Below are positions 11,815 to 22,406 of a stretch of DNA of 64,000 nt, in pieces. Position 1 is the first letter of the stretch. Each line of letters starts with the position of its first letter. A program made the translations under genes and the position numbers. The stretch is from Halomonas saccharevitans. GTDB taxonomy: Bacteria > Pseudomonadota > Gammaproteobacteria > Pseudomonadales > Halomonadaceae. The notes under the pieces are model-generated. The model searched no databases and was not told the DNA's origin. It was given only the letters and a program-made list of their open reading frames with translations. The stretch lies in assembly GCF_900116405.1 (NCBI RefSeq), contig NZ_FPAQ01000020.1, positions 1-64,000 of the forward strand. Reading direction: 5' to 3'.

Positions 11815-12786
11815 TTAACGAGGCCGAATCTCCGCCAGGTGCCGATTCACGGCCAACCAGGCGCCCAGCCAGCCAAGCAGTGTACTACAGCCCAACAGTA
11901 TTGTAGACCCTTCGCCCCCCAGCCGCGGCAGGGCGAAACTGGCGCCGTAGCTGGCCGCCAGCGCGGAAACCGGGGCCGCGAGCCAGTCGCTGCCGAGGCT
12001 CAACAGCCCCCAGGCCAACAGGCCACCGCCGAAGCCGAACCAGGCGCCGCTGTAGAGGAAGGGGCGTCGCACGAAGGCGTGGGTGGCGCCGATCAGGGTG
12101 ACCACCTCGATCTCCTGGCGGCGGCTCTCCACGGCCAGCCGAATGGTGTTGCCCACCACCAGCAGTACGCCGAGCGCGAACAGCACGCCCAGCGCCAGGG
12201 TGACGCGCTGGCCCAGCGCGGCGAGGTGGCGCAGGCGCTCCAGCCAGGCGAGGTCCAGGCGCACCTCATCGACGCCGGGCACGGCCGCCAGGCCATCGGC
12301 GAGCCGACGCACGGCCGCGGGGGAGGCATCGGCGGGGCGCACCACGACGCTTGCCGGCAGCGGATTCGTCTCGAGCCGCGCCAGGGCGTCCTCGAGCCCC
12401 AGCGCCTGCTGGAACTCGGCCATGCCTTCGGCGGCGGTGATCAGCCGGGTGGCCGCCACGCCCTCCTGGGCGGCCAGGGCCTGCTCAATGCGCCCGGCCT
12501 CGGCCTCGCCGACCTCCTCGTCCAGGTAGGTGGTGAGGGTGGCGCTCTGCTCCAGCTGAGCATCGAGCAGGCGGGCGCTGTCCAGGGTCAGCCACAGGCC
12601 GGCCGGCAGCACCAGGGCGATGGCGATGGCCAGCATGGTCAGCAGGCTGCCCAAGGGGCGGCGCAGCAGCCGGCGCGCGCTGTCGGCGGCCATGGAGCGG
12701 TGGTGGCGTGCCCAGGCACGCCAGCGCAGGGCGCTTCCCGGCCGCTGCGTGCGGGCCCCGCGGGGCGAGGGCGCGGGTCGACTCAT
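11815..12786 (-). CDS. ftsX: Cell division protein FtsX
   Basis: Inner-membrane partner of FtsE that activates peptidoglycan amidases at the septum. 323 residues, four predicted membrane helices: LGSLLTMLAIAIALVLPAGL after a basic cytoplasmic N-terminus, then a periplasmic domain of about 120 residues, then three helices (VTLALGVLFALGVLLVVGNT and two near the C-terminus). VESRRQEIEVVTLIGAT is the conserved cytoplasmic coupling loop. The start overlaps the ftsE stop by 4 bases (ATGA), so the two are translationally coupled. Confidence 0.94.
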   Translation of the reverse strand: MSRPAPSPRGARTQRPGSALRWRAWARHHRSMAADSARRLLRRPLGSLLTMLAIAIALVLPAGLWLTLDSARLLDAQLEQSATLTTYLDEEVGEAEAGRIEQALAAQEGVAATRLITAAEGMAEFQQALGLEDALARLETNPLPASVVVRPADASPAAVRRLADGLAAVPGVDEVRLDLAWLERLRHLAALGQRVTLALGVLFALGVLLVVGNTIRLAVESRRQEIEVVTLIGATHAFVRRPFLYSGAWFGFGGGLLAWGLLSLGSDWLAAPVSALAASYGASFALPRLGGEGSTILLGCSTLLGWLGAWLAVNRHLAEIRPR

Positions 12787-13447
12787 GCGATCTCCTCGTC
12801 GGCCACCAGGCGGCCCCCGCTCAGCCGCAGGGTGCGGTGGCGCAGCCGGGCGATCAGCGCCAGGTCGTGGCTGGCGACCATCACCGTGGTGCCGATGCGG
12901 TTGAAGTCCTCGAACAGCCCCATGATGTCGGCGGAGAGCTGCGGGTCGAGGTTGCCGGTGGGCTCGTCGGCCAGCAGCAGCGCCGGCTTGTTGACCACCG
13001 CCCGGGCGATGCCCACCCGCTGCTGCTCGCCGCCGGAGAGTTCGATGGGCAGGGCCGCCTCGCGGTGCAGCAGCCCCACCTTGTCGAGCGCCGCCCGCAC
13101 TCGGCGCGCGGCCTCGCGGCGCTCGATGCCCTGGATCTCCAGGGGCAGCGCCACGTTGTGGTAGATCGAGCGGTCGAAGAGCAGCTGGTGGTCCTGGAAG
13201 ACCACGCCGATCTGGCGGCGATAGAAGGGAATCTGGCTATGGTGCAGGCGATCGATGTCGTGGCCCGCCACCCGCACCCGGCCGCGGCTGGGCCGCTCCA
13301 GGCGCATGATCAGCCGCAGCAGCGAGCTCTTGCCCGCCCCGGAGTGGCCGGTCAAGAAGACCATCTCGCCGCGGCGCACGCGGAAGTCGATATTGGCGAG
13401 CGCATCATAGCGCCCTCCGTAGCGCTTGCCGACGTGCTCGAAGGCGA

Positions 13448-13451
<4 letters not shown>
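12783..13451 (-). CDS. ftsE: Cell division ATP-binding protein FtsE
   Basis: ABC-type ATPase of the FtsEX complex, 222 residues. Walker A GHSGAGKSSLLRL, Q-loop FQDHQLL, signature LSGGEQQRVGIARA and Walker B LLLADEPTGNLD are all intact. N-terminus MIAFEHVGKRYGG is the family start. It overlaps ftsY by 4 bases upstream and ftsX by 4 bases downstream, making one tightly coupled ftsY-ftsE-ftsX unit. Confidence 0.96.
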
Positions 13452-14761
<1,310 letters not shown>

Positions 14762-14851
14762 GGGGGGATCACGCCTCACGGATGAACGAATCGCCTCATC
14801 CTACCATTGCGCACCATGACTGTGGACAAGCCGGCGGTTACAATCCGCCCC

Positions 14852-15499
14852 ATGACACGTCGCCTCTCCTCTTCCCGCAAGTCCCGCCGCCCGGGCCCGG
14901 GCGCCCCAGCCAAGGCCGGACGGCTGCGCCTGATCGGCGGCGACTACCGCCGCCGCCAGCTCCCGGTGCTCGACCACCCCGGGCTGCGCCCGACCCCCGA
15001 CCGGGTGCGCGAGACGCTCTTCAACTGGCTGACCGCCGCCGTTCCCGGAGCCCGGGTGCTCGACCTCTTCGCCGGCACCGGGGCGCTCGGCCTCGAGGCC
15101 CTGTCGCGAGGCGCCCGGGAGGCGACGTTCGTCGAGGCCGACGCCAGGGTGGCGCGCCAGCTGGCCGACAACCTCGCCACCTTGGGGGCCAGCGAGCGCG
15201 CCACCCTGCTGACCACCCAGGCCCAGGCCTTCCTGGCCGACACCGCCGCCCCCTTCTCGCTGGTTTTCCTCGACCCGCCCTTCCATCAAGACCTCGCCGC
15301 CGGCTGCTGCGCGGCCCTGGAGGCCGACGGCTGGCTCGCCGAGGAGGCCTGGATCTACCTCGAGACCGAGTCCTCGCTGGCGCCGGCCGTGCCAACCAGC
15401 TGGCAGCTGCATCGCGAGGTGCGGGCCGGTGACAGCACCGGGCGGCTCTTCCGGCGCCGTCAGGCCGATGATCAGTCGCCCGACGGCGACGGTTGCTGA
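14852..15499 (+). CDS. rsmD: 16S rRNA m2G966 methyltransferase RsmD
   Basis: Methylates G966 of 16S rRNA. 215 residues from this start. RLIGGDYRRRQLPVLDHPGLRPTPDRVRET is partly shown here by its core GLRPTPDRVRETLFNWL; motif I is VLDLFAGTGALGLEALSRGA; motif IV is LVFLDPPFHQ. Three in-frame ATGs exist (14807, 14816, 14852); the last gives a Ser/Arg-rich basic leader of the usual length and is preferred, but none has a strong ribosome binding site. Divergent from ftsY, the conserved rsmD/ftsY pair. Confidence 0.92.
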   Translation: MTRRLSSSRKSRRPGPGAPAKAGRLRLIGGDYRRRQLPVLDHPGLRPTPDRVRETLFNWLTAAVPGARVLDLFAGTGALGLEALSRGAREATFVEADARVARQLADNLATLGASERATLLTTQAQAFLADTAAPFSLVFLDPPFHQDLAAGCCAALEADGWLAEEAWIYLETESSLAPAVPTSWQLHREVRAGDSTGRLFRRRQADDQSPDGDGC

Positions 15500-15582
15500 G
15501 CCCCGGCCGCGGCGTTACGCTGCCATCAGAAGAATCCCCACCGGGCGCGGCCCGATCAGCAGGATGTTGCCAGGAGAACAGG

Positions 15583-15777
15583 ATGAGCATCGAACTCTTC
15601 AACCAGCTCGAACAGAAGGTCACCAGCGCCGTCGAGGCCCTGGAGTTGATGAGGATGGAAGCCGAGGAGCTGCGCGAGGAAAACGCTCGCCTGAAGCAGG
15701 AGCGTGAGGAGTGGGAGCGTCGCCTCTCCAGCCTGCTGGGCAAGTTCGACGAGGTCGAGACCACCGCGACCAGCTGA
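15583..15777 (+). CDS. zapB: Cell division protein ZapB-like coiled coil
   Basis: 64-residue protein that is almost wholly coiled coil: MSIELFNQLEQKVTSAVEAL then ELREENARLKQEREEWERRL with heptad leucines. Size and N-terminus match ZapB, which bundles FtsZ through ZapA at the division ring. The ATG at 15583 follows CAGGAG; the longer in-frame upstream ORF lacks such a site. It follows rsmD by about 80 bases. Short coiled coils look alike, so the ZapB name rests on the N-terminal string and size. Confidence 0.75.
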   Translation: MSIELFNQLEQKVTSAVEALELMRMEAEELREENARLKQEREEWERRLSSLLGKFDEVETTATS

Positions 15778-15784
15778 GACGGGA

Positions 15785-16249
15785 TCAGGCCAGCGGGCGC
15801 GACATCAGCAGCGCGTCTTCCCGGTCACGGCCGGCGAGCGGCGGATAGTAGCCGCGGCGCCGGCCGTCCTCGTTAAAGCCGGCGCGTCGGTAGAGCCCGA
15901 TAGCCGCGTCATTGCTGGCCCGCACTTCCAGCAGCAGGCGCTCCGCGTCCCAGCCCTTCGCCGCCTCGATCACCGCCTCGAGCAGCCGGCCCGCCAGCCC
16001 CTGGCGGCGCCGATCGCCGGCCACCATGATGGCCTGCAGCTCCGCATCGAAGGGCAGGCGCACCACCACCGCATGCCCCACCAGCCGTTCGTCCTGCTCG
16101 ACGCCGACGACCCGTGCCTCGGGATCGGCCAGCGCGGCCTCGAGCTGAGCCGGCGTCCATGAATCGTGCTGACCGGCCTGTTCCAGGGTGGTCAACGCCG
16201 CCAGATCCTCCATCCCCAGCGGACGCAGCATCGCCTCAGTCGGGCGCAT
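15785..16249 (-). CDS. rimI: Ribosomal protein S18-alanine N-acetyltransferase
   Basis: GNAT acetyltransferase, 154 residues, acetylating the N-terminus of S18. The acetyl-CoA loop is IMVAGDRRRQGLAGRLL, and the C-terminal segment NDAAIGLYRRAGFNEDGRRRGYY is the RimI signature. The start ATG at 16249 lies inside the end of the upstream gene (14-base overlap), so the two are coupled. The upstream gene looks like holD, and holD-rimI is the E. coli order. Confidence 0.9.
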   Translation of the reverse strand: MRPTEAMLRPLGMEDLAALTTLEQAGQHDSWTPAQLEAALADPEARVVGVEQDERLVGHAVVVRLPFDAELQAIMVAGDRRRQGLAGRLLEAVIEAAKGWDAERLLLEVRASNDAAIGLYRRAGFNEDGRRRGYYPPLAGRDREDALLMSRPLA

Positions 16250-17054
16250 GCCCCGCCTCCCAGGCCTGCCGCCAGCCGGCCATCCGCGGCCAGAGCGCGC
16301 GCTTGGCCTCGGCGCTGCCGGCAAGCGACTCCAGGGCAGGCCCCTGCCAGGCCGGCAGCGCCAGCAGCGGGCAGTGTGCCTCCACCAGGGCGAGCAGCTC
16401 ATCGAGGACGGCGTCGTTGCCGAACACCAGCAGCCGTTCCGGCACCCAGCCGCGCCGCCGGCGGCCGGCCAGGAAGGCCTGGAGCCCTTCCCGAGCCTCC
16501 TCGACCGGCGCCTCCACCGGCAGCCCTTCCACCTGCGGCCAGCGGAAGACCTCGAAGGCCGGCATCTGCTCGGGCACCACCCCGGCGGCCTGCAGCACAT
16601 GGCGCAGCAGGCGCACCTCGATGGCGCCCGGCGCCGCTTCCTGGGGCAGCAGGATCAACCAGCGGCCATCCAGGCAGGCCACCTGCAGGGTGAAGCGCAG
16701 CGCCTCGCCGGCGCGCTGCACGGGACGCGCCGCCACCGCTTCGGGAGCGGGTTCCGCCTCCGTGGTGGGCACCATGTCACCGAGCAGGGCGCGCGCCTTA
16801 CCGGGGCCGGCCGGCGGGCGCTGGGACGGCTCCGGCTCGGCGGGCGCCTCCCGGGGCGTGGCGACCTGGGCCTGGGCGGCCTCGTCGAGCAGGGCATGCA
16901 GGCGCTCGCCCGGCGGCGGCGCCGCGGCCTCGGGCGCGGGCGGCGCCCACTCGCACTCCGGCGTGGGCAGGGCATTGGGCAGGCGGTAGCGAGAGACCCA
17001 GGCCGTCAGGCCCATGGCCTCCAGGTACTGCAGGCGCTGCGGTTCCGGGGTCAC
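16236..17054 (-). CDS. Probable DNA polymerase III psi subunit (HolD-like) with Pro/Ala-rich insert
   Basis: 272 residues from a GTG that overlaps the bolA stop codon (GTGA). From memory of E. coli HolD, the N-terminus RLQYLEAMGLTAWVSRYRLP resembles its LQQLGITQWSLRRPG segment, which binds chi. After an Ala/Pro/Glu-rich insert of roughly 100 residues, RWLILLPQEA...LLRHVLQAAGVVPEQ resembles the psi core. The C-terminus PALESLAGSAEAKRALWPRM resembles PALTDLRANPTARAALWQQI of E. coli. The downstream neighbour is rimI, as in E. coli. Together this supports psi, the clamp-loader bridge between chi and gamma/tau. Similarity is weak and not searched; an uncharacterised protein is the alternative. Confidence 0.6.
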   Translation of the reverse strand: MTPEPQRLQYLEAMGLTAWVSRYRLPNALPTPECEWAPPAPEAAAPPPGERLHALLDEAAQAQVATPREAPAEPEPSQRPPAGPGKARALLGDMVPTTEAEPAPEAVAARPVQRAGEALRFTLQVACLDGRWLILLPQEAAPGAIEVRLLRHVLQAAGVVPEQMPAFEVFRWPQVEGLPVEAPVEEAREGLQAFLAGRRRRGWVPERLLVFGNDAVLDELLALVEAHCPLLALPAWQGPALESLAGSAEAKRALWPRMAGWRQAWEAGHAPD

Positions 17055-17362
17055 GAGGTGCTGCCGCCCCGGCAGTCGGGAGAGTCGGGGCGCGACCGGC
17101 CACTGGCCTCCCACTCCTCGGGGGTGAAGAGGTGCAGGGCCAGGGCGTGCACCGGGCCTGCCAGCTCATCGGCGAGCAGCGCGTAGAGCTGCTGGTGGCG
17201 CTTGACCGGCATCAGCCCCTCGAAGCGGCGAGCGACCAGGGTGACCTTGAAGTGCGTCTCCGAATTCGCCGGCACGTTGTGCCGGTGGCTCTCGTTCTCC
17301 ACCGCCAGGAAGTCGGGCTCGAGGGCCTTGAGCTTGGCTTCGATGGTGTCCTGGATGCTCAT
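17051..17362 (-). CDS. bolA: BolA family protein
   Basis: 103 residues. ESHRHNVPANSETHFKVTLV and the ending VHALALHLFTPEEWE are the BolA signature; the His residues are those used for Fe-S binding with monothiol glutaredoxins in the family. BolA affects cell shape and biofilm and may act in transcription or Fe-S handling. The start at 17362 has only a weak ribosome binding site. The stop overlaps the GTG start of the HolD-like gene. Confidence 0.93.
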   Translation of the reverse strand: MSIQDTIEAKLKALEPDFLAVENESHRHNVPANSETHFKVTLVARRFEGLMPVKRHQQLYALLADELAGPVHALALHLFTPEEWEASGRSRPDSPDCRGGSTS

Positions 17363-17438
17363 TGTCGACGTCTCGATACTGGGTGAGTGAGGATGCCATT
17401 GTACGCCTTCCGTGCGGGTCCGACGACGCCCGCCGCGA

Positions 17439-18833
17439 TCAGGCTCGGCGCGCCGCGCGCTGCGCCCGGCCGGCCAGGCCGACCCGCGAGAGGCTCGCCA
17501 GAAGCGACAGTATGCAGGCTCCCGCGCCGGCCCAGAGCGTCGCCTGCACCGGGGCGCCAGCGGCCAGGAAGGCGCCGACCAGGGCGACGCCGAGGGACTG
17601 CCCCACCGTGCGGGTGGTGCTCATCACCCCGGAGGCCCGGGCGCTGCGCTCGCGGGGGACGCTCGCCATCATCTCGCGGTTGTTGGGGGGCTGGAAGAGG
17701 CCGAAGCCGGCGCCGCAGAGCGCCGTGCGCCACAGGCTGTCAGCGAGGCCCGCCTCGGCGTCCAGCCCGGCCAGCGCCGCCAGGCCCAGCAGCAGCAGCA
17801 CGAGACCGGCACTGGAGAGCAGGCTGGGATTGACCCGGTCCGCCAGCCGGCCGGCCAGCGGCCCCACCACCATGATCGCCAGCGGCCAGGGGGTGAACAT
17901 CCAGGCGGTCTGCAGCGGCGTGAAGCCCATCTCCTGCTGATAGAGGAAGGAAAGTGCCACGAAGGCCAGCCCCTGCCCCACGAAGGCCAGCCCCGAGGCG
18001 CAGACCGCCAGCGAGAAGCGCCGCTCGGCGAACAGCGACAGCGGCAGCAGCGGATGGCGCGCGCGCCGCTGGCGACGCAGGAAGAGCCCGGCACTCAGCG
18101 CACTGCCGCCCAGCCAGGCGAGCACCTGCCAGCCGGGCACCCCGTGACCGGCGCCGTCGAGGCCCACGAAGAGCCCGGCCATCATGGCCACCGCGAAGAG
18201 GGCCCCGCGCCAGTCGAAGTCCTCCCGACGCCCCGGCTCGCGCGGTAGCGCCCGCCAGGCCAGGCTGGCGGCGCAGAGCCCCAGCGGCACGTGCAGCGCG
18301 AAGAGCCACGGCCAGTGGGCCACCGAGAGCACCAGCCCGCCGATCGTCGGCCCCGCCGCATAGCCGCCGGCCACCACCAGGGCGGAGAGCCCCAGCGCGC
18401 TGCCGAGCAGCCGCGAGGGGAAGATCGAGCGGTAGAGCGACGGCCCGATGGAGAGCGTTGCCGCCGCACCGAGCCCCTGCAGGGCACGAAACAGCAGCAG
18501 GGTCGTGAGGTCACGGGACAGGGCGCTGCCCAGCGCGGCCAGGGTGAAGAGCCCCACCCCGGCAGTATAGAGACGATAGCGCCCGACCCGCTCGCTGAGC
18601 GCGGCGAAGACCAGCAGGAAGGCGGCGCAGACCACCTGGAAGAGGTTGGTGACCCACACCACCCGAGAGGGCGAGGCATCGAGGTCGGCGGCGATGGTGG
18701 GCAGGGCGATGTTGACCATGGTGGTGTCTACCACCGCCATCAGGGTCCCGAGGATCAGTGCCAGCACCGCCAGGCGCCGTTCCGGGCCCGGCAGGCCATC
18801 GTCGCCGGGACGGGTCGCAAAGAGTCGACTCAT
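17439..18833 (-). CDS. MFS transporter, DHA2-type drug:H+ antiporter
   Basis: 464 residues and about 14 predicted membrane helices, the DHA2 (EmrB/QacA) layout. Motif D-type start LMAVVDTTMVNIALPTIAADL, motif A SERVGRYRLYTAGVG, and motif C-like LVVAGGYAAGPTIGGLVLS support an exporter of this group. A C-terminal half repeats GRLADRVNP and REMMASVPRERSARASGVMS. The ATG at 18833 has GGAAACAGG upstream. The exported substrate cannot be told; no regulator is adjacent. It is likely a separate unit, since a terminator lies 30 bases upstream of it. Confidence 0.85.
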   Translation of the reverse strand: MSRLFATRPGDDGLPGPERRLAVLALILGTLMAVVDTTMVNIALPTIAADLDASPSRVVWVTNLFQVVCAAFLLVFAALSERVGRYRLYTAGVGLFTLAALGSALSRDLTTLLLFRALQGLGAAATLSIGPSLYRSIFPSRLLGSALGLSALVVAGGYAAGPTIGGLVLSVAHWPWLFALHVPLGLCAASLAWRALPREPGRREDFDWRGALFAVAMMAGLFVGLDGAGHGVPGWQVLAWLGGSALSAGLFLRRQRRARHPLLPLSLFAERRFSLAVCASGLAFVGQGLAFVALSFLYQQEMGFTPLQTAWMFTPWPLAIMVVGPLAGRLADRVNPSLLSSAGLVLLLLGLAALAGLDAEAGLADSLWRTALCGAGFGLFQPPNNREMMASVPRERSARASGVMSTTRTVGQSLGVALVGAFLAAGAPVQATLWAGAGACILSLLASLSRVGLAGRAQRAARRA

Positions 18834-18863
18834 CCTGTTTCCGTTGCTAGGAGATTAAAAGAC

Positions 18864-18887
18864 AGAAACCGGCCGAAGCCGGTTTCT
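18864..18887 (-). terminator. Terminator after the small conserved gene 18927-19313
   Basis: Perfect 10-bp stem AGAAACCGGC / GCCGGTTTCT with tetraloop; on the minus strand it is followed by TGTCTTTT. It separates this gene from the MFS gene downstream. Confidence 0.85.
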
Positions 18888-18926
18888 CGCGGTCGCCGTC
18901 GTCGAGATGACGGCCAAGCAGACGCC

Positions 18927-19313
18927 TCAGTCCTGGTCGGTCTCCAGCAGCAGGGCGTCGTCCACCTCGGAGATCTCCAGCGCCGCCTCGTTCTCCAGAT
19001 CGATGGCCAGGTAGCTGTGCTCGACCTGCAGGAAGCGTTGGAAGAGCGCCCAGTCCAGGGCCTCGGGCCACTGTCGCTCGTCCTCTTCCCAGGCGCGCAG
19101 CTCGGTCTCGAGGATCTCGAGATAGCGCTCGCGCACGAAGCCCTCCAGGGCCTCCGGGGTGTCCATCTCCGGGATCAGATAGACGGTGCTTTCGCGTTCG
19201 ACGTCGGCCAGGGTCAGGTCGTCCCCGTCCATGGTGGGTTCGAGCGCATTGATCCAGTCCACGAAGTGCCGGGTCGGCCTGACGCTCAGGGCGGAGCGGT
19301 TGAGCAGTTTCAT
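18927..19313 (-). CDS. Conserved hypothetical acidic protein
   Basis: 128 residues, strongly acidic (many Glu/Asp, ending ALLLETDQD), no membrane segment, no Cys. The opening MKLLNRSALSVRPTRHFVDW is reminiscent of a widespread small gammaproteobacterial family of unknown role. The ATG at 19313 has GGAG upstream; an earlier in-frame ATG at 19382 lacks one and lies toward the repeat. The gene stands alone between a repeat-bearing gap and a terminator. I do not recognise a function. Confidence 0.75.
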   Translation of the reverse strand: MKLLNRSALSVRPTRHFVDWINALEPTMDGDDLTLADVERESTVYLIPEMDTPEALEGFVRERYLEILETELRAWEEDERQWPEALDWALFQRFLQVEHSYLAIDLENEAALEISEVDDALLLETDQD

Positions 19314-19399
19314 CACGGTCTCCTCGACGTCGAAACGACGGTCATTATGGGCGCTGCCCACGGCGTTTACCAATGCTTCCACACCTTTCAGGCCAAGAC

Positions 19400-19581
19400 T
19401 GCAGCTGCCGACCAGAGCGAGGGGCGCCGGGGGCAGGCCAAAGAGGAAGTCCTACGCCAGGGGTGAGGAGCACTGCTCCGAACGGGCTGGCCATGGATGG
19501 CCAGCACCGGTCCTGCAAGTGGAACAGGATGCGAGAGCGCCGCAGGGCGTCGGTAGCGCCCAGGGAAGGGTTTACAGCGCC
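19400..19581 (+). repeat. Copy B of the dispersed intergenic repeat, near the lysS 3' end
   Basis: Shares with copy C (35634-35739, minus) these blocks in order: TGCAGCTG, AGCGAGGGGCGCCGGGG, AGGCC, a hairpin centred on CCATGGATGG, and CGGTAGCGCCCAGGGA followed by TTWACAGCGCC. The hairpin arms are GCTGGCCAT/ATGGCCAGC at 19486-19505, while copy C has GATGCCAT/ATGGCATC, so the stem is kept by paired changes. The rest of the 19314-19660 gap holds no gene I can support. Confidence 0.8.
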
Positions 19582-19660
19582 TACTCGCTGGTCCGGCACC
19601 CCGGGGCCTGCCGCCGGTCCAGCCGCGAGCGCTACCGCTACCTGCTACCTGTCGCTTCGA

Positions 19661-21199
19661 TCACTCCACCTCGGGGCGCATAGCCGGGAACAGCAGGACG
19701 TCGCGGATCGAGGCGCTGTCGGTGAACAGCATCACCAGCCGATCGATGCCGATGCCCTCGCCGGCGGTCGGCGGCAGGCCGATTTCCAGGGCGCGCACGT
19801 AGTCGGCGTCGTAGTACATCGCTTCCAGGTCGCCGGCCTCCTTCTCCGCGGCCTGGGCGGCGAAGCGCTCGGCCTGGTCCTCGGCGTCGTTGAGCTCCGA
19901 GAAGCCGTTGGCGATCTCGCGGCCGCCGACGAAGAACTCGAAACGCTCGGTGACGAAGGGGTCGCTGTCCTTGCGGCGCGCCAGCGGGCTCACCTCGGTG
20001 GGATACTCGGTGATGAAGGTCGGCTGCTGGAGGCGATGCTCGACGGTCTTCTCGAAGATCTCGATCTGGACCTTGCCCAGGCCCCAGCCATCCTTGACGT
20101 CGATATCCAGGCGCTCGGCGATCTGGCGGGCCGCCGACTCGTCGGCCAGGGCCTCGGCGCGGATGTCCGGATTGAACTCGAGGATGGCATCGAACACGCT
20201 GATGCGGCGCAGCGGCTGGCCGAAGTCGTACTCGAAGGTCTCCAGCACCTCGCCCTCGGCGTTGCGCACGGTGTTGACCACCGTGGTGGTGCCCAGCACC
20301 TTCTGGGCCACGCTGCGCAGCATCTCCTCGGTGAGGTCCATCAGGTCATGATGATTGGCATGGGCCTGGTAGAACTCGATCATCGTGAACTCGGGGTTAT
20401 GCCGCGTGGAGAGCCCCTCGTTACGGAAGTTGCGGTTGATCTCGAAGACCCGCTCGAAGCCGCCCACCACCAGGCGCTTGAGGTAGAGCTCCGGCGCGAT
20501 GCGCAGATACATGTCGATGTCCAGCGCATTGTGGTGGGTGACGAAGGGCCGGGCCGTGGCGCCACCGGGAATCGGCTGCAGCATCGGCGTCTCGACCTCC
20601 ATGAAGCCGCGATCCTCGAAGAAGCGGCGCATGGCGCTGATCACCCCGGCGCGGGCCTCGAAGACCCGGCGCGAATCGGGGTTCACGATCAGGTCGACGT
20701 AGCGCTGGCGATAGCGCGCCTCCAGGTCGGTCAGGCCGTGAAACTTGTCGGGCAGCGGACGCAGGCTCTTGGTGAGCAGCCTGGCCTCGACCATCATCAC
20801 GTAGAGATCACCCTTGCCCGACTTATGCACCGGACCGCGGGCGGCCACGATGTCGCCGATGTCCCAGCCCTTGATGTCCTCGAGCACCTCGGCGGGCAGT
20901 CCCTTCTTGTCGACGTAGAGCTGGATCGTGCCGGAGGGGTCCTGGATGACCAGGAAGGGCCCGCGTTTGCGCATGATGCGCCCGGCCACGGCGGCCTGGC
21001 GCCCCAGCGTCTCCAGCTCGGCCTTGTCCTTTTCGCCGAGCTCGGCGTCGAGCTCGGCGGCCAGGCTGTCGCGGCGAAAATCGTTGGGGAAGGCGCTCTC
21101 GCCGGTGTCGGCGGCCAGTGCGCGGCGCGCGGCCAGCTTGGCACGGCGCTCGGCGATCAGGCGGTTCTCATCGTTCTGCGGGGAGTCCGGGTGGGCCAT
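19661..21199 (-). CDS. lysS: Lysyl-tRNA synthetase, class II
   Basis: 512-residue class II lysyl-tRNA synthetase. The OB-fold anticodon domain includes [17 protein letters not shown]. Motif 2 is [20 protein letters not shown], motif 3 is [11 protein letters not shown], and the motif 1 dimer helix is near residues 190-210. Length is normal. It follows prfB by 108 bases on the same strand, the prfB-lysS pair conserved in gammaproteobacteria. The start [15 protein letters not shown] fits the family; the N-terminal acidic leader is ordinary. Confidence 0.96.
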   Translation of the reverse strand: MAHPDSPQNDENRLIAERRAKLAARRALAADTGESAFPNDFRRDSLAAELDAELGEKDKAELETLGRQAAVAGRIMRKRGPFLVIQDPSGTIQLYVDKKGLPAEVLEDIKGWDIGDIVAARGPVHKSGKGDLYVMMVEARLLTKSLRPLPDKFHGLTDLEARYRQRYVDLIVNPDSRRVFEARAGVISAMRRFFEDRGFMEVETPMLQPIPGGATARPFVTHHNALDIDMYLRIAPELYLKRLVVGGFERVFEINRNFRNEGLSTRHNPEFTMIEFYQAHANHHDLMDLTEEMLRSVAQKVLGTTTVVNTVRNAEGEVLETFEYDFGQPLRRISVFDAILEFNPDIRAEALADESAARQIAERLDIDVKDGWGLGKVQIEIFEKTVEHRLQQPTFITEYPTEVSPLARRKDSDPFVTERFEFFVGGREIANGFSELNDAEDQAERFAAQAAEKEAGDLEAMYYDADYVRALEIGLPPTAGEGIGIDRLVMLFTDSASIRDVLLFPAMRPEVE

Positions 21200-21307
21200 G
21201 TCGCTACCTGTGGCGTCGCGGCCTCACGGGAGGCCGCTACGGTGAAAAGAGTGGGCGTCGCGCCGCGCCCCGGACGAGCATCGACCGGGGCGCGGCAGGG
21301 CAAGGGC

Positions 21308-22406
21308 TCAGAGCCCCTGTTTCAGGCTGGCTTCGATGAACTGATCCAGATCGCCGTCCAGCACCTTGTCGCAGCTGCTCGACTGCACGCCGGTGCGCAG
21401 ATCCTTGATGCGCTGGTCGTCCAGCACGTAGGAGCGGATCTGGCTGCCCCAGCCGATGTCGGCCTTGGAGTCCTCGGCCTCCTGCTTGGCCGCGTTGCGC
21501 TTCTGCATCTCGTGTTCCCACAGCTTCGCCTTGAGCTGCTTCATGGCGAAGTCGCGGTTGGCGTGCTGGCTGCGCTGGCTCTGGCAGGCCACCACGATGC
21601 CGGTGGGCTCGTGGGTGATACGCACGGCGGAGTCGGTGGTGTTGACGTGCTGACCGCCGGCCCCGCTGGAGCGGTAGGTGTCGGTACGCAGGTCCGAGGG
21701 ATTGATCTCGACCTCGAAGCTGTCGTCGACCTCCGGGGAGAGGAACACCGAGGCGAACGAGGTGTGGCGGCGACCGCCGGAATCGAAGGGACTCTTGCGC
21801 ACCAGGCGGTGCACGCCGGTCTCGGTGCGCAGCCAGCCGAAGGCATAATCGCCCTGGATATGCACCGAGGCCGACTTGATGCCCGCCACGTCGCCGGCCG
21901 AGACCTCGATGATCTCCGCCTTGAAGCCGTGGTGTTCTGCCCAGCGCAGGTACATGCGCAGCAGGATGTTGGCCCAGTCCTGAGCCTCGGTGCCGCCGGA
22001 GCCCGCCTGGATATCGAGATAGGCGTTGTTCTCGTCCATCTCGCCGGAGAACATGCGCCGGAACTCGAGCTTGGCGAGGCTCGCCTGCATGCCGTCGAGC
22101 TCCTTCTGGACCTCGGCGACGGTGCCCTCGTCCCCCTCCATCTCGGCCAGCTCCAGCAGGTCCCGGCTGTCGCCCAGGCCCTGGTCGAGCTCATCGATGG
22201 TGGCGACGATCGTCTCCAGCGTAGCCCGCTCCTTGCCCAGCTTCTGGGCGTAGTCGGGATCGCTCCAGACGTTGGGATCCTCGAGCTCGCGGGTGACTTC
22301 CTCTAGCCGATCTTTCTTTTCAGCATAGTCAAAGATACCCCCTCAGGACGTCTGTCCGCTCGGACAGGTCCTTGATGAGGTTATGGATGGCATTGGTTTC
22401 CAGCAT
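21308..22406 (-). CDS. prfB: Peptide chain release factor 2 (programmed +1 frameshift)
   Basis: RF2 terminates at UGA and UAA. Codons 1-25 are in one frame (22406-22332, ending GYL), then an in-frame TGA; the ribosome skips T22331 and continues with GAC in the +1 frame to 21308, giving 365 residues, the E. coli length. Both hallmarks are intact: the SPF recognition tripeptide ([14 protein letters not shown]) and GGQ ([16 protein letters not shown]). The N-terminal string [25 protein letters not shown] is matched by the family start, split here by the shift. A minus-strand TACAAT at 22475-22470 is a possible -10. Confidence 0.96.
22328..22345 (-). promoter_or_regulatory. prfB autoregulatory frameshift site
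   Basis: The minus strand reads AGGGGGTATCTTTGAC: an internal Shine-Dalgarno-like AGGGGG, three bases later the slippery CTT, then TGA and C. This is the textbook arrangement by which low RF2 raises +1 shifting and so RF2 output. Confidence 0.95.

Noticed and set aside
19373-22306. 977-codon plus-strand frame opposite lysS and prfB
   Set aside because: Same reason: both minus-strand genes have complete motifs, and this translation shows none.
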